A stretch of DNA of 64,000 nt from Vitellaria paradoxa (Eukaryota; Streptophyta; Magnoliopsida; Ericales; Sapotaceae): positions 46,210,367-46,274,366 of the forward strand of contig CM034237.1 in the NCBI GenBank assembly GCA_019916065.1. The letters run 5' to 3'. Under the pieces are notes generated by a model. The model was not told where the DNA came from and did not search any database. It saw nothing but the letters and a program-made list of their open reading frames with translations. This document shows, piece after piece, positions 37,301-49,634 of this stretch. Each line of letters begins with the position of its first letter. Positions within the stretch are counted from its first letter, which is position 1. Made by a program: the position numbers and the translations under genes.

Positions 37301-40300
37301 AGACCAGGCAATACAGGCTCTTATGTAGCTGATAGAAAGTCTTCTGGAGACCAGTTGTTGCCCACCAATCCAGTTATATTTGAGCATTATATGGAAAGAA
37401 ATGATCAAAACCTTCAGAAGACCAGTTATTGTTCTCCAGTTTAGAAATATCTGAGCATTATGTAGATAAAATTTTGAATAGTCAGAACTTTGCGCTCAGG
37501 TATCCGTTTAAGATGGTTTTTGTATTGATTCCTAAAGCCTTGTGTCTTACTTGGTGAATCCATTTTTATTCTATAAGATTTGATTTCGTTCAGTAAGGTG
37601 GTGGTGAGATATGTTTCTACTTGGCACGACAATGGCTTTTAAAACTTATATAGTTGCTTGTTGCTTGACCATGAAGTTGTTCAGCAGTTGAGTTATAGCT
37701 CGGCACTGAAGCTGTTAAACTTTGAGTGGACATCTTAGTTGGATAGACTTTGTGTCGAGAACTTCTCAATGATTTGTTGTTTGATATTCACAATAACTAA
37801 GTGCTACGACGAATGGGACCCACTTCACAGTTGATCGGCAGTGTTCTATGACAAAACTGTAGTGGTCTAGTACACTGATGGAATCAAGTCGACAGCTTTC
37901 GAATTTGTTGGCTGTGTGTTCGGCATTCCTTGTCTGGGGTCAATGGTGAGGCATTATAATTACCCAGACTTATGAGTGTTGTTCGAGAACAGAGTTGGTC
38001 AGCTGGACATGAAGCCAATTGGAAAGGGAGTTGATCATCTAAACAGAATAAGAGCTTGATTCCATAGACTGCTCGGACACAAAAAAATGCTGCTTGAAGT
38101 GTTTGTTCAAAGGCTTGGAATTATTGCTCAATAAGAATATGGTTGGAAATTTGTAGTAACTGGACCCTAAAATTTGTGCTTCTGTTCCATTCTTGTTCGG
38201 CTTGCTTTACTCTTGTCCAGAATGCTCCTTGTTTAGATAATACCAAGTAGCCTAACCATGTAATATCACCAAAGAACTTTCTATAAGAATGTAGTATTGC
38301 TACTTGAAAGAAAACAGGCATTGTAGGAATATATTATTAATTCTCGACATAGCCATTGTCCGAACAACAAAGTAATCAATGTGAGACTGGTGAAACGTTG
38401 CTACTCCCTTACTCCACTAACCATGCATCAATTAATTAATGATCAAAAACTCTAATTAATGATAATACATGCTTAGATAAGTATGACTATATCACATGTG
38501 TGCATGCTTAAAAGAAACTTTGCTCGGAATTGTTTTGTAGTAAAGCAATGTAGCATAAGTTAATATAGGTTATGTTTGAAAACATAATTAAACGCATGTC
38601 ATATATGACAAACCAACGGTTTTTAGCATATGCTCGGGTATGGAATAAACATCAACTTGAATTGAGATGCATCAACCCATGAAATTTCAATCATATATAA
38701 ATATGGCTACACATGGAACTAATGCTCGGCCTAGCTATGTTAAGCCATATTCAGTTCATGCATCTGTTATATATAGTAGTGCTTGGCACCAATTCAAATC
38801 ATGCATGAAATTAAAAATTGCTTTCATAAATACCTAACCATGTAATATCACCACCAGTTGACCATCTTTAGTCTTTAGCTAATGACTAGATTTTTCTCAA
38901 GGTTCGTCCAAGATACCAGATATATCGACAAGTAGATTGTATATGGTGGGATGGGAAGAAATCTCGTAATAATATGATACGAATGTTTGTTTGGCGACGG
39001 TACCGTTAGTGCTTGTCAAACAATGCTGCTTTGTATTGTTCGGCTACATAGTTGAATTGTTTGGTTGCATAAGAATTGCTCGGATGCACGGGAACTGTGT
39101 AAAGTTGTTCGGATGTTATCAATAGCACATTTGTTGCTCAAGTGAAGTTACTCATCAATGGGATTGCTCAAGTGAAGTCACTCGGTGATGGGAATGCTCG
39201 GATGAAGTTGCCAGGTAATAAAGCTGTTGCTTGAGTGTAGTTGTTTGGTTAGCCCGCTTTTACTATAATTCTAACAATCGTTACACGGCAATGACTCCGA
39301 CAAAACTGAGTTGTTTCGTGGCTACTCGAATAACCTGTAGCTCAAGCTGAGGCATTATTGCACACAACTCATAATTCAAGTCTAGTCCAAATTTAAAATG
39401 ATTTTTCGGCAACACTAATTAATTCATGCTCAGTAATCAATTATTAATTAGATTATACGATCCTAAATCATATATGGTGATGCAAGATATGACAACCATG
39501 CTTTACTATGTGCACCTATGTGCCCGAACAATACTTGATATATTAATTGATTGAATACTCCTACAAATGACTTGTGTCAAGTGTCCGAATTCATGTTGTG
39601 CTCGGATGGAAATCTGCTAATTCATGCTTGAAATTCATAAGCATTAAATTATGTTTGGAAATGTAAACTTCAAGTTCAAGTATATGACAAAGTGGTGCCT
39701 TTCAACTTATGCTTGGGATTTTGATGCTGTAAAAGGTGTCTAATGCAATGCCAATTCATTTCATGCTCGGTAAAGTAAATAGAACAAAGTGCTTTCAACA
39801 TGTATACGAAAGTGCATCATATAATGTATTGGTCGGAAATATCCTATATCCGGCCACAATTTATTTGAATGTAAGGTGGGTTTGACTCATGTGTACTAGT
39901 CGGTGGTTAGCAGGCTATTTGATTGTCTTAACAAAGTAACTACTATATGGCTAGTCGGATGACTTTAATGTCGGAGAAAAAACTAAAGAAAGACTCAAGT
40001 TTAATTCTCCTTAACTATCCTAAATAAGGTAGAAGTTATAAAAGCCAAAATGGCTTAAGCAAGAACAACAACATGCCTCCATTATCTAGTGTGTTGGTCA
40101 GGAAATACATAGTAAAATATAATATGTTGATTAAATCTAATCTCAGAACACAACCCAGCATACAAATGAGAATTATACACGTCATACCAGTGATATTTCT
40201 AAAGATCATACCTGGTTAGGCTATTTTAAAATTGATTTTGTAACCACTTTCATCATATGTTTACCATTTTAGAGCTAACCATGCAAACTATTATTGAATA

Positions 40301-40511
40301 AAAATTTTACATTACAAGAGATGGAGACTGAGAAGACATAGCTATCATTAGAATGGGTTGCCCCCCAGTCTATCATTTGCTCTGATACAGTACACATGTA
40401 GTCTTGTTCATGGAGTGAGGGGTTTAGATTCGATCACTCTTTTATGCCACATCCGCTTTCACCAATGAAAATTTAGTGGGAGATTTTTTGATTCCCACAG
40501 ACGGCGCCAAT

Positions 40512-40831
40512 TGGAGAAGAAAAAAATTGCATAACCTCTCTGCTCTCATCCTCCTCTTCATCTCCTTGATTGAACATATCTCCCAGGAGAGCCTGTGAGA
40601 GAGCCCCCTGCATATATATACCTCGCTCCCTAGAGAGAGATCAAAACCCCCTTTTTGAACCCACTTGCTCTTCATTTTCGGCCTCCTTTCTAATCACATC
40701 ATCTCTTGTCAAGTCATGAAGCAGTAGGACAGTGAAGGTTTCTTTCTTTCCAATTTTTATAAACTAAAAGCCAATAGGATGCTACGTATTAGAGTGGTCC
40801 CCCCCACACATATATATATCTTGACTCTCCA
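40512..40831 (-). repeat. 5' LTR of the LARD-like element
   Basis: About 320 bp, aligned over its full length to 36255-36575 with many substitutions, so the insertion is not recent. The primer-binding site lies just to its left. Confidence 0.8.
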
Positions 40832-41330
40832 TTAATAAATAAGTATTTAAATGGGTACAAGGTGGGATGAAGACAATTAGACTTGTCCCCGTACCTATTC
40901 GAATAATCTTAAAATCCCCAGATTCATCCTCATCCCCGTCCCTGTCTCCGTTATTAATATCCCTATACCCTCCCTGAACAGAGGGGGTGAATTAGGTACT
41001 CACCGAGTGTGGATAATTTTGACATCCCTAGCTAGTTTGGTGCAAACGAATGAAGTTGATTATTTAAAAAACGAATAACATTGATTATTCAAACACTTTT
41101 CTATTGACTGATTTCATATATTTATTTAAAATATTACTTTATTTGAAGAAATAAAATGAAATAATGTTAGATTAATCAATGTGACGAATTAATGGTGATG
41201 TGGATTGTTATAAATTGTGTTTGAGTCAATACTTAAATTGAAATGTGGAGTCACACAGGAGCGTATGCTCGAAAAAAAAAGGAAGTTGTAACGGACCAAC
41301 AATGATATGTGCGAGTCAATAAGAGACTAA

Positions 41331-41588
41331 GGTTCCGTTTGGCAAGAAGTAGCTGGTAATTTACTGATTTTTTGGTTTTTTCTAAAATAACTAAATTTAC
41401 ACTCTTACATTTTAATATTTCTTTAAACCTTCAAGAGCAAACATATTAAATTAACAAAAAGTTAAAAAACTAACTACTAAAAAGTTAACTTTTTCCCTTT
41501 CCAAAAAAAAAATTACTTTTTTAGTAGTTAACTACTATCTAGTTATAAAAAAAAAAAAAATTAACTTTTTCACTTTCCAAACTAAGCC
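41331..41588. mobile_element. MITE, 258 bp
   Basis: Left end ggttccgtttgg, right end ccaaactaagcc, imperfect inverted repeats, with TAA on both sides (41328-41330 and 41589-41591). The interior is A/T-rich with thymine- and adenine-run mirror segments. Same size of target duplication as the other MITEs here. Confidence 0.65.
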
Positions 41589-41594
41589 TAAGTA

Positions 41595-42492
41595 AGCTGC
41601 CACTAAGACGGAATAAAACTCTACTGTCTTACCTCACATGGGTGAAAGAAGTATCATATATGCAAATAATTCGATATCTTTAAATTACAACATGTTTTAA
41701 AATTATATAAATATTGAAATTTTTTTAAACTCTAAAACTAAGTGTACTTGGTCTATGAGGCATCAAATATCAACTTTAAATGTCATAAATTAAGAGATTT
41801 TATTTTCATATTAATCAAATAACCAATAATTCAATTTACGTATCAGAAAGGTATATATTATAATGTATATATATATATATATATATATATCTCTCTCTCT
41901 CTCTCTCTATAAATACAAACAAACATAATCGTAAAAAACATTAATATTTTTGACAGTTCAAAATGAAAGCACACAAAAAGGCAAAGATTCCTACGTTACC
42001 CTCCTATCCAAACATGCACTGCTCTTTGGTTACATAAATATGTATACAATATTGATAGATAGAAAGGCACGAACAGAGGAAAACGTAAGCCATGAAGTAA
42101 CCCCAATCCAATATCCTAAAAGACTTTTAAACTTGTCCTGCAAGGACGAGCTGTTTGTTTCTTGGAAAGCATGCAAGCCTAGAGTCCACTTTTGACAATT
42201 TTGTTGTTTGTTCAATGTTCGTTGGTTACTTTAAAATGATTAAATTTATTTTCTTATATTTTAATATTTTTTTTAATTTCAAGAGTAAAAATATTAAATT
42301 AATAAAAAATTAAAAAATTAACTTTTTAGAAGTTAATTTTTTCCCCTTCTAGACTACAAAAAAATTACTTTTTTAGTAGTCAATTACTAATTAATTACAA
42401 AAAAGTTAATTTTTCACTTCTCAAACCAAGCTGGCACTAAGACGAGATGAAACACTTTTATTTTTATCCTACGTCATAAAGATGAAAGAAAT

Positions 42493-42527
<35 letters not shown>

Positions 42528-43172
42528 CGATAACTTTATATTGCAACACGTTTTAAAATTATCTGACTATTAAATTTTTTTGAAACTCTAAAACTAAGTA
42601 ATTAGTCTATCAAGCACCAATTATCAACTTTAAATGTCATAAATTATCAGATTTTATTTTCATATTAATCAAATAATCAATAATTCAATTTACATATTAG
42701 AAAATTATATATTATAATGTATGTGTATATATATATACATATCTCTATAAATACAAACAAACATAGGGGTTGTTTAGAGTAAGAAAAAGTGAGATAAATT
42801 ATGATTTGGAGAGAGTTCATAATGCGTGCAGTGAGAGAAAAAGTTGATATGATATAAAATTAAAAGAGATTTATATAATTTTTTAAAAAAATTCAGCAAA
42901 CCAAACGACCTCATAATCGTATAAACATTAATATTTTTGACAGTTCAAAATGAAAGCGCACAAAAAGGCAAAGATTCCTACGTTAACTTCCTATCAAAAC
43001 ATGCATTGCTCTTTGGTTACATAAATACATATACAATATTCATAGATAGAAAGGCACAAACAAAGGAAAACGTAAGCCATGAAGTGACCCCAATCCAATA
43101 TCCTAAAAGGACTTTTTAACTTGTCCTGCAAGAACAAGCTGTTTGTTTCTTGGAAAGCATGCAAGCTTATCG
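41595..43172. repeat. Duplicated non-coding segment, two copies side by side
   Basis: Copy A is about 41595-42195 and copy B about 42430-43172. They share gacagttcaaaatgaaag, then ggcaaagattcctacgtta, tctttggttacataaata and tgtttcttggaaagcatgca in the same order. Copy B has an extra 146-bp insert and different TA-microsatellite lengths. The end of copy A (about 42176-42235) matches 43722-43783, so an insertion of about 550 bp has split copy B. Short frames of 60-81 residues in both copies look like chance. Confidence 0.8.
42766..42911. mobile_element. Small MITE-like insertion with a paralogous empty site
   Basis: A 146-bp insert with ends ggggttgttta and ccaaacgacct (inverted, imperfect), flanked by CATA on both sides (42762-42765 and 42912-42915). 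In copy A of the surrounding duplication (about 41925-41935) the same flanks read aacaaacataatcgta with only one CATA, which is the empty site. Confidence 0.85.
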
Positions 43173-43370
43173 TTTGACACCACCTTGATTCTTATGAAAG
43201 TCACTGTAGCAAATGGTGTCCAGCTTTGAATTGTTAGTTAATTTGCTTTTCTCTAATTAATCTGAAATTAAATATTAATGGGCCCTACCTCAGAACTTGG
43301 ACGTTAAGCTAGCTGGCTTCTCAATGCGTGTGTTCAACCTAGTTGATCCAAGACAATGCATAGACTAAGA

Positions 43371-43720
43371 GGGTATTTGGAAGTTAAAAAAAAATTTAAA
43401 TTTTGGTAATTTTTTGGTTTTTTTTTTTTTTTTTTTTGCACTTTTTTGTATGTTTGGTTGAACTAAGTAGAATTTTTAGTATTTTTTTAGTAACTTTTGG
43501 ATGTTTGGTAAATTTTTTACTGCAGCAAAGCAAAAAAGTTGTAACTTTTGAGTGTTTGGTATGTTTTTTACTGTAGCAAATCAAAAAAGATGTAATGATG
43601 GAGTGGTACTTTTTACTGTAGCAAAGCAAAAAAGTGACAAAATTTATGATTTTATCAAACACACAAAAATTAATTTTTGATAATTTTTTACTAATTTTTG
43701 AGTTACCAAACACTCCCTGA
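43371..43720. mobile_element. Probable MITE, about 350 bp
   Basis: Left end gggtatttggaag, right end ccaaacactccc, inverted. The interior repeats tttttactgtagcaaa several times. No clear target duplication was found. It lies in the segment that splits copy B of the duplicated region. Confidence 0.5.
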
Positions 43721-44719
43721 GCCTAGAGTCCACTTCGGACAACTTTGCTGTTTGTTCAATGTTCCTTGGTTACTTTATTGTCTAGTAATATTATTATTAA
43801 ATTACAATAACAGTTTTGGAATTTTCAGTTAAACTACTTTTGTATATATGTTGGCACTAGATCATTGGGTAACCTGAAATCAAACTTGGGTCAAAACTTA
43901 GCATGTGGAACTTCCGTGCGAAGTTTGAGTTTAATTTACCTAGTTTTATAATTAATTAGGAAATGTAGAGTACGAATTTTACCCCGTATTACGGAGCCGT
44001 TTGGTGGTACAAGTGTAATTGTGCGGGAAAATTTTGACTTCCTTTTTCCATGAACTCTTATTTTTCTATATTCTTATAAACTCTCTTTTCAATGTTAACT
44101 TGCATACGTGCAAAAAGATAATGAAATAAAGTGGTCGGAGTTAATACTCGCCCAAAGATTCTCCGACACTTTAGTCAGTTGCAGACATTGATGATAATCT
44201 CATGTATATAGAGAGAGAAAATGAAAGTGTAATATAGAGAGAAAAGAGGAAGAGAAGAAAGAAAACTTTTGTCTTCACTACGCTTCTTCCATTTATAGAG
44301 TAAGAATCAGACATATTTTTTGTTAATTTAACTACATGGTAGTGGTGTTAAGTGTTTGATGATATAAGTCTTGAGATCTACAAAGAAGTAACTTTATTGT
44401 ATATATTTTGCGAATGTTGTCTCCTGATACATTTAAGTGTAGTAAGTGAAATAATTATATATAACTATCAAGTTATCTAATCATAATTTAATTAAAATAT
44501 ACCCTCTTTGATAAGGGGTACAATATTGTGGTTAGGGATGTAATGAGATATTTTTTGGCCACACAGTAACTTTTTTTTTAACACGTGACAATTTAGTTTG
44601 TACTTGGTATTTGATAAAAATTAGAGAAAGTTAGTAAAAATTAAATAAAATTAGTAAAAGTAAATCTTATGTTTGACAGAAAAAGTTAAAGAAAATTGAT
44701 AAAAATTAATTTTTATTAG

Positions 44720-45041
44720 AGGTTGTTTGGAGGTATAATTTTTAAGAAAAAAATTATCAATTTTTATTTTTTTGAGTGTTTGACAAATCACTAATTCTTG
44801 TAGTTTTTCTGCTTTTTTACAATAAATTCTCAATTCAAAAGTTCTCAAAAATTACTAAAAGTTCTCAAAAGTTAATAAAAATTACTAAAAGTTTTATCAA
44901 ACGCCCAAAAGTTATAAAAAGTTACTAAAAATTATTAAAAATTACTACTTGATTCACCAAACACACAAAAAAATTACAAATAATAACTTTTGACCAAAAA
45001 AATGACAAAAATTACGAAAATTTAAACTTCCAAATGCTATC
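44720..45041. mobile_element. MITE, 322 bp
   Basis: Ends gaggttgtttggaggtat and, reversed, gatagcatttggaagttt form an imperfect inverted repeat. TTA flanks it at 44717-44719 and 45042-45044. The interior is made of repeated aaaattactaaaagt and aaaagttctc motifs. Confidence 0.65.
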
Positions 45042-45044
45042 TTA

Positions 45045-45259
45045 TTTATTATTATCAGTATTATTATTTTACTGAGCCAAAAGCCACCTACATTGTCTAT
45101 AAAAAGTGACTAAGATTTACCCCTCTCTCTCTCTCTCTCTTTCGTATTGCAGTATATATCTAATAGTCTTATTGCTCTATCTTATACATATATATACATA
45201 TATATATATAGCAATTTCTATTCCGGATTAATTTTATATAATTGACTTATATTTTTTAC

Positions 45260-45295
<36 letters not shown>

Positions 45296-47251
45296 AATAT
45301 ATAAATAGAATACTTTTTGTGAATTCGTGTCATAATTTCGTATTACAAAATCTCTCCCTATTAACTCTCATTAACCTTGCATAATTATTTTCGTAAGTTC
45401 TCACTCGGTTAATTTTCTGTTTAATTTCTTCTTCCTTAAAGTTTAATCCCCATAAATTAGTACGAGGAAAAGAAGAGAAGAGAGGAAGAGGAGGCGGAAA
45501 TGAAGAATAAAATTAAAAAAAAAAATTACACACGTATTATGTTCTTCCACCCCTAAAAAAATTAAATTTAATACACCCACTGCACGTGTATTAACTAAAA
45601 TAGGCTCATATTTGTTATTTATAATCACAAAAATGCCCTTTATATTTGAAACTACCATACATTTATTAGAAAAAATATATATAACTTTCACATTTTATAA
45701 TTAATTGTCTGAAAAGTCCTTACTAGACAAGTTACCCGAATAACTTCTGCAAAATGGCCAAACACCATTTAAATAATTTCACTTTTTTTTTAATTTCAGC
45801 AATTACTCATTTTATTTCCTTATATAATAATATAAATAGGTAGAGTTGATAATTTTCTATTTATATTCTATCAAATTTCATTTAATAGAATTTTTTAATA
45901 TTTTTATATTTTAATATACAGCTGACATACCAAAAAAATTATTATAAAATCAATTTTAACAAAAAATTTCATTTTTATGAAACAAATTTTATCCAATTGC
46001 AATTAGACGTGCAGACCCTTCAATACATATATGAATTTATTTTTATATTTTAATTAATATGATTTATAAGACTTATTTCTATTACTCTTTTACAACTGTA
46101 TAATAACAACAATTGAATGAGTGTGTTTAGTGTTGTAAAAAATTAATATAAATTTATAAAAATTGTAATCTCGACATTAGATATTTTTAGAATTTTGTAA
46201 ATTTTAAATGAGCTGAGCAACCAAAATGCAAGGTTTGTAAATATTAATAGCAAAAATAAAAGATTAAAAAAATAAATTTACCGTGCCAATTAGAAAATTT
46301 TCCATTAAAAGGTTAGGTAGCCGGTAAATTCAGCGAGAAACAAGGAGCTGTGGAACATTAGATTTCGTCTCCCGCCACACCTTGTTGCGAAAGTCCGGTA
46401 ACTGTTTTAGTCCTGACACGTGTCCTTCAAACCCCCTCTTTCTCTCTCTTTCCCCCTCTCTCCTAAATTGGACACATTCCCCAATCCCTTACCCCGGCTC
46501 CTTCTCTCTCTACCCCCGTCTCTCTCTCTCTCCAGGTTTCGTGTTTTTCTATTTTTTCTTCTGGTTTGTCTTGCGCTCTCTCTCTCTCTGTTTTTTTCTC
46601 GCTCCGCCTGAGCTCAATCGGCAGATTTCTGAGGATCTTCGAATTGAATTCAACATTGGGAAGAGAAGATTTGTCGGATGCCCTAACGGCTCGCTCAGTC
46701 TGCGAGGGTTCCATACCACAAAGGCATCGCTCTGTCCGCCTCTGTCGATTGCGTTCGTTCGAGCAAATTAGGGTTTCGGTTTTTGGGGATTAATCAACTG
46801 GCTCGACTTGATTTGGTTATCTCCTCAAGAGGTTTCTTTTCTTTTTAATTTTTTTTTTCATTTATTCCCCTCTTTTCCGTCTTGATCTGGGTATTGATTT
46901 CGTTTATCCCATTTTTTGCGAACCCTAGTTTGAATAGTTCAACCCAGAAAATATCAGATTGGTTCGTGTTGTTGATAGAGTCGATTACGTTATTGATTCC
47001 AGACCTGGTGTTGGGATCTCTACAGGAAACTCCGTGAAATTTTTGGTGCGTTGTTTTAGTTTGCATCTGAAATCGAGGGTTTTCTCGTCGGATTTTCTCC
47101 GGTTTCTTCAATTTTGTTTCATATCAAAAAATTAAAAAAAAATTCTATTTCCTCTTGTCTTTTCCATTCTTTTATTCGTATAGATATAGAAAAGAGGCCC
47201 CAGGCCCCAAATCTAAGGTTTGCGTTACAGAGTGGTTTAGGTGTATATATT
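45045..47251 (+). promoter_or_regulatory. Upstream region and leader of the SKIP14-like gene
   Basis: 45050-46330 is AT-rich with TA and CT microsatellites (TA at about 45265-45292). From about 46380 the base composition changes to CT-rich, as expected of a plant 5' leader, and 46800-47190 may be a leader intron ending at a TCGTATAG acceptor near 47184. Frames here are short and unlike known proteins. Confidence 0.4.
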
Positions 47252-49634
47252 ATGGCTTTGAATTTTTCACATCATCGGATGGCCCATTTATCTGAAGAGA
47301 ATTTAGTTTCTCCCATGATGATTGCTAATGGGTATATGGTGGAAGGGGTTCCGGAGAGGAGTGGGGATGGATTTGTTGGGCCAAGGCATTCGAATCGGGA
47401 GGTTGAGGATTGCTTTGATTATGGAAGGGATAGAGCGGATAGGAGTTGCTCCCCGGAGTCTGTGTCCAAAGACATTCTTGACTTGTTGCCTTCAGATCCT
47501 TTTGGCATGGATATAAGCACCACATTTACAGCACTTACGGGTTGGCTTGAGGATTTGGAAGTGGACTATGGAGGGTGTTGGCTTGAGGATTTGGAAGTGG
47601 ACTATGGAGGATATGGCGGGAACGGCAGAGGGGAGCGTGAGTTATTTGCCGGTTTGAATTTCATTTGGAACAAGGCTGTGCAGTTACAGGCATTTCCGAG
47701 CAATATCCAATTTGGTGACAAATCAAATACGGATTGTCTAGTTGGTGGGTGTCCTCGGGAGAAGGGACGGGGAAATACTTCGAGCCAGAGTGCTTTTGGG
47801 TCGGTTCCCACTGTGCAGGATGCTGTGAATCTTGGTAATGAAGCTACTAGAACTATTGCGGAGCAAATACAGGAATCTCAGGAGGTTGCTGAAAGTTGTT
47901 TTGATGGAGATGTTGGCGCTCCTCATGCGGCTTTGCCTTTTGCCCTTAGTTTTCTGGGTGTTCGGGATCTTCTTTCCGTGGAACAGGTTTGCAGATCTTT
48001 TCAGGCAACTGTTCGAAGTGATCCCCTTCTGTGGAGGTCTGTCCACATCGATCAACCATTGAATGAGAGAATTACCGATGATGTGCTTTTGCAATTAACT
48101 AGCAGGGCACAAGGTAACTTGCAGAGCTTGAGCTTGGTGGAGTGCCCGAGGATCACTGACGATTGTCTGAAGCATGTGCTTGAAAATAATCCCAGGTTAA
48201 CCAAGGTTAGTAAAATTTCATCCTATCAAATATTGGCACTTTCGATAGTACTTCAACTTGTTTTATTGTTCATTTGCATCGTGCACTTGTGGCCTTCATG
48301 TGCAATTGCTTATATGGTTATTGGTTGTTCTCAGTGCTATGTTGTTGCAATGATTTGTGTTCTTGTTGTTCTCCCCCCCCCCTCCAGGTGGTGATCTCTG
48401 TAACATGTGAACATAATCTGGATGGTTCAGGGCTTAGAAGTCCTCGTTCAAAGTTTTGTGGGCATAATATTTTTGTTTTATATTTTTTGAAGATTTAACT
48501 TTGTGGTGTTCGTGGTTTGGTGTCTGAATCTTTCTGTTTGGACTGCCTCTTGCTTGTTTTTCACCAAGGGTGCTTTTCACCCTCTGGAGCTGGATAGGAC
48601 ATTTATTTGGAATTAAACAAATCCTCGGTGGCTCCTAATCTTATGGAACTCTTGAAGAATGAACCTTCCCTGACAGTTGGTTGGTTTCAGTTAGTTATTC
48701 TGGGATGTTGAACCAACTTTCATTTTTTTCTTTTTTTGGGAAGGACCTCTGCTGCCATTTTTACTCGTATAGGTGCAGTAGTCTTTGGAAGTAGGTTGAT
48801 ATAGTTTTAATGGAAGCACAAGTATCTGTGATTCCGACAATGATGATCTCTTTTATAGTAGTTTTTTATCGTTGTCTTCCTATGACCATAGATTCTTTGC
48901 AAGTAGATTTCCAAGTTTAATTGGAATCACAAGTATTTGGGAATTCGATGATGATGATCCCTTTTTATATTTAGTTTTTTATAACTGTTTTCCTCTGACT
49001 TTGGGCTACTTCGTTAAGATATATTTTGTGTATTGCTTTTAGAATGTGAATAGCTGCTAACTCTTCTCTTGCTCACATGCAGCTGTGTGTTCCTGGATGT
49101 ACGAGACTCAGTATTGAGGGCATCATAAATAATTTAAGGGTTTTCAATTTGAAGGGTACGGGTATAAAGCACCTCAGGATTGGTGGACTTTATGGTATAA
49201 CAGATGAGCATTATGAAGAGTTGAAGTTGTTGTTAGGTGCTGATATCGGCATTCAGCAAAAGGGTTACAAACCACATTACTATCATAGAGGAAACCTTTA
49301 TCTGCCGTGTGATGATGACCGTGCTATTGACATTGAAACATGTCCAAGATGCCAGAAACTAAGGCTAGTGTATGATTGTCCATTTGAGGGTTGTCAAGAC
49401 AAAAGGGATGCTGCTCAAGCTTGTAGGGCTTGCAGGCTTTGCGTACCACGGTGTGTGCAGTGTGGTCGGTGCATCAATGACAGTGAGTATGAAGAAACAT
49501 TTTGCCTGGAGTGGCTTTGTTCAGATTGTTCTAAGCAGTTACACAAGTGCCCAGAAAGGCAGGATGGAAAAGATGGTCTTTCTAAGAATGTTGTACTTGA
49601 GGAGCCAAGTAATAACTTCTGCCATCATGGCTAG
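47252..49634 (+). CDS. SKIP14-like F-box protein
   Basis: F-box protein of the SKIP14 type; such proteins bind SKP1/ASK as substrate receptors of SCF ubiquitin ligases. Exon 1 is 47252-48205 (318 codons) and exon 2 is 49083-49634, joined ACCAAG|GTTAGT to CATGCAG|CTGTGT in phase 0, 501 residues. The start (MALNFSHHRMAHLSEENLVS) follows a leader; an upstream in-frame ATG at 47114 gives a low-complexity extension and is rejected. The F-box is about 222-268 (LPFALSFLGVRDLLSVEQVC). Leucine-rich-repeat-like sequence follows (LSLVECPRITDDCLKHVL). A Cys-rich C terminus of exon 2 (CPRCQKL, CRACRLCVPRCVQCGRC, CSDC) looks zinc-binding. Odd feature: a 12-residue tandem duplication at about 98-121 (WLEDLEVDYGG twice). 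From memory the Arabidopsis relative is At3g26000 (SKIP14/RIFP1). Confidence 0.92.
47541..47612 (+). repeat. 36-bp in-frame tandem duplication in the SKIP14-like exon
   Basis: 47541-47576 and 47577-47612 are almost identical (gttggcttgaggatttgg repeated 36 bases later). The duplication keeps the frame and adds 12 acidic/aromatic residues. Confidence 0.95.
48206..49082 (+). other. SKIP14-like intron with a 112-bp tandem duplication
   Basis: Contains two diverged copies offset 112 bases (ctttggaagtag at 48783 and ctttgcaagtag at 48895), each with tttaat(t)gga, cacaagtat and gatgatgatc/atgatgatct. Also a short C-run at 48373-48382. No other feature. Confidence 0.65.

Larger units (their letters stand above)
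36255..40831 (-). mobile_element. Non-coding LTR retrotransposon (LARD-like), 4.58 kb
   Basis: Direct repeats of about 320 bp bound a 3.9-kb interior. Both begin TGGAGAAG and end CTTGACTCTCCA. Next to the right repeat, read on the minus strand, is TTGGCGCCGTCTGTGGGAA (about 40490-40510), a primer-binding-site form common in plant Ty3-type elements. Next to the left repeat, on the minus strand, is a purine-rich AAGTTGGGGGCAGT, fitting a polypurine tract. The element is therefore on the minus strand. Flanks TTAAG (36250-36254) and TTAAT (40832-40836) may be a 5-bp target duplication with one change. The interior has no gag or pol frame, so it would need another element's proteins. Confidence 0.82.

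Noticed and set aside
46382..46793. Ser/Leu-rich frames upstream of SKIP14
   Set aside because: They are CT-microsatellite translation in a probable 5' leader.
47114..47251. Upstream in-frame extension of the SKIP14-like protein
   Set aside because: The extension is low-complexity leader sequence and the family's expected N terminus starts at 47252.
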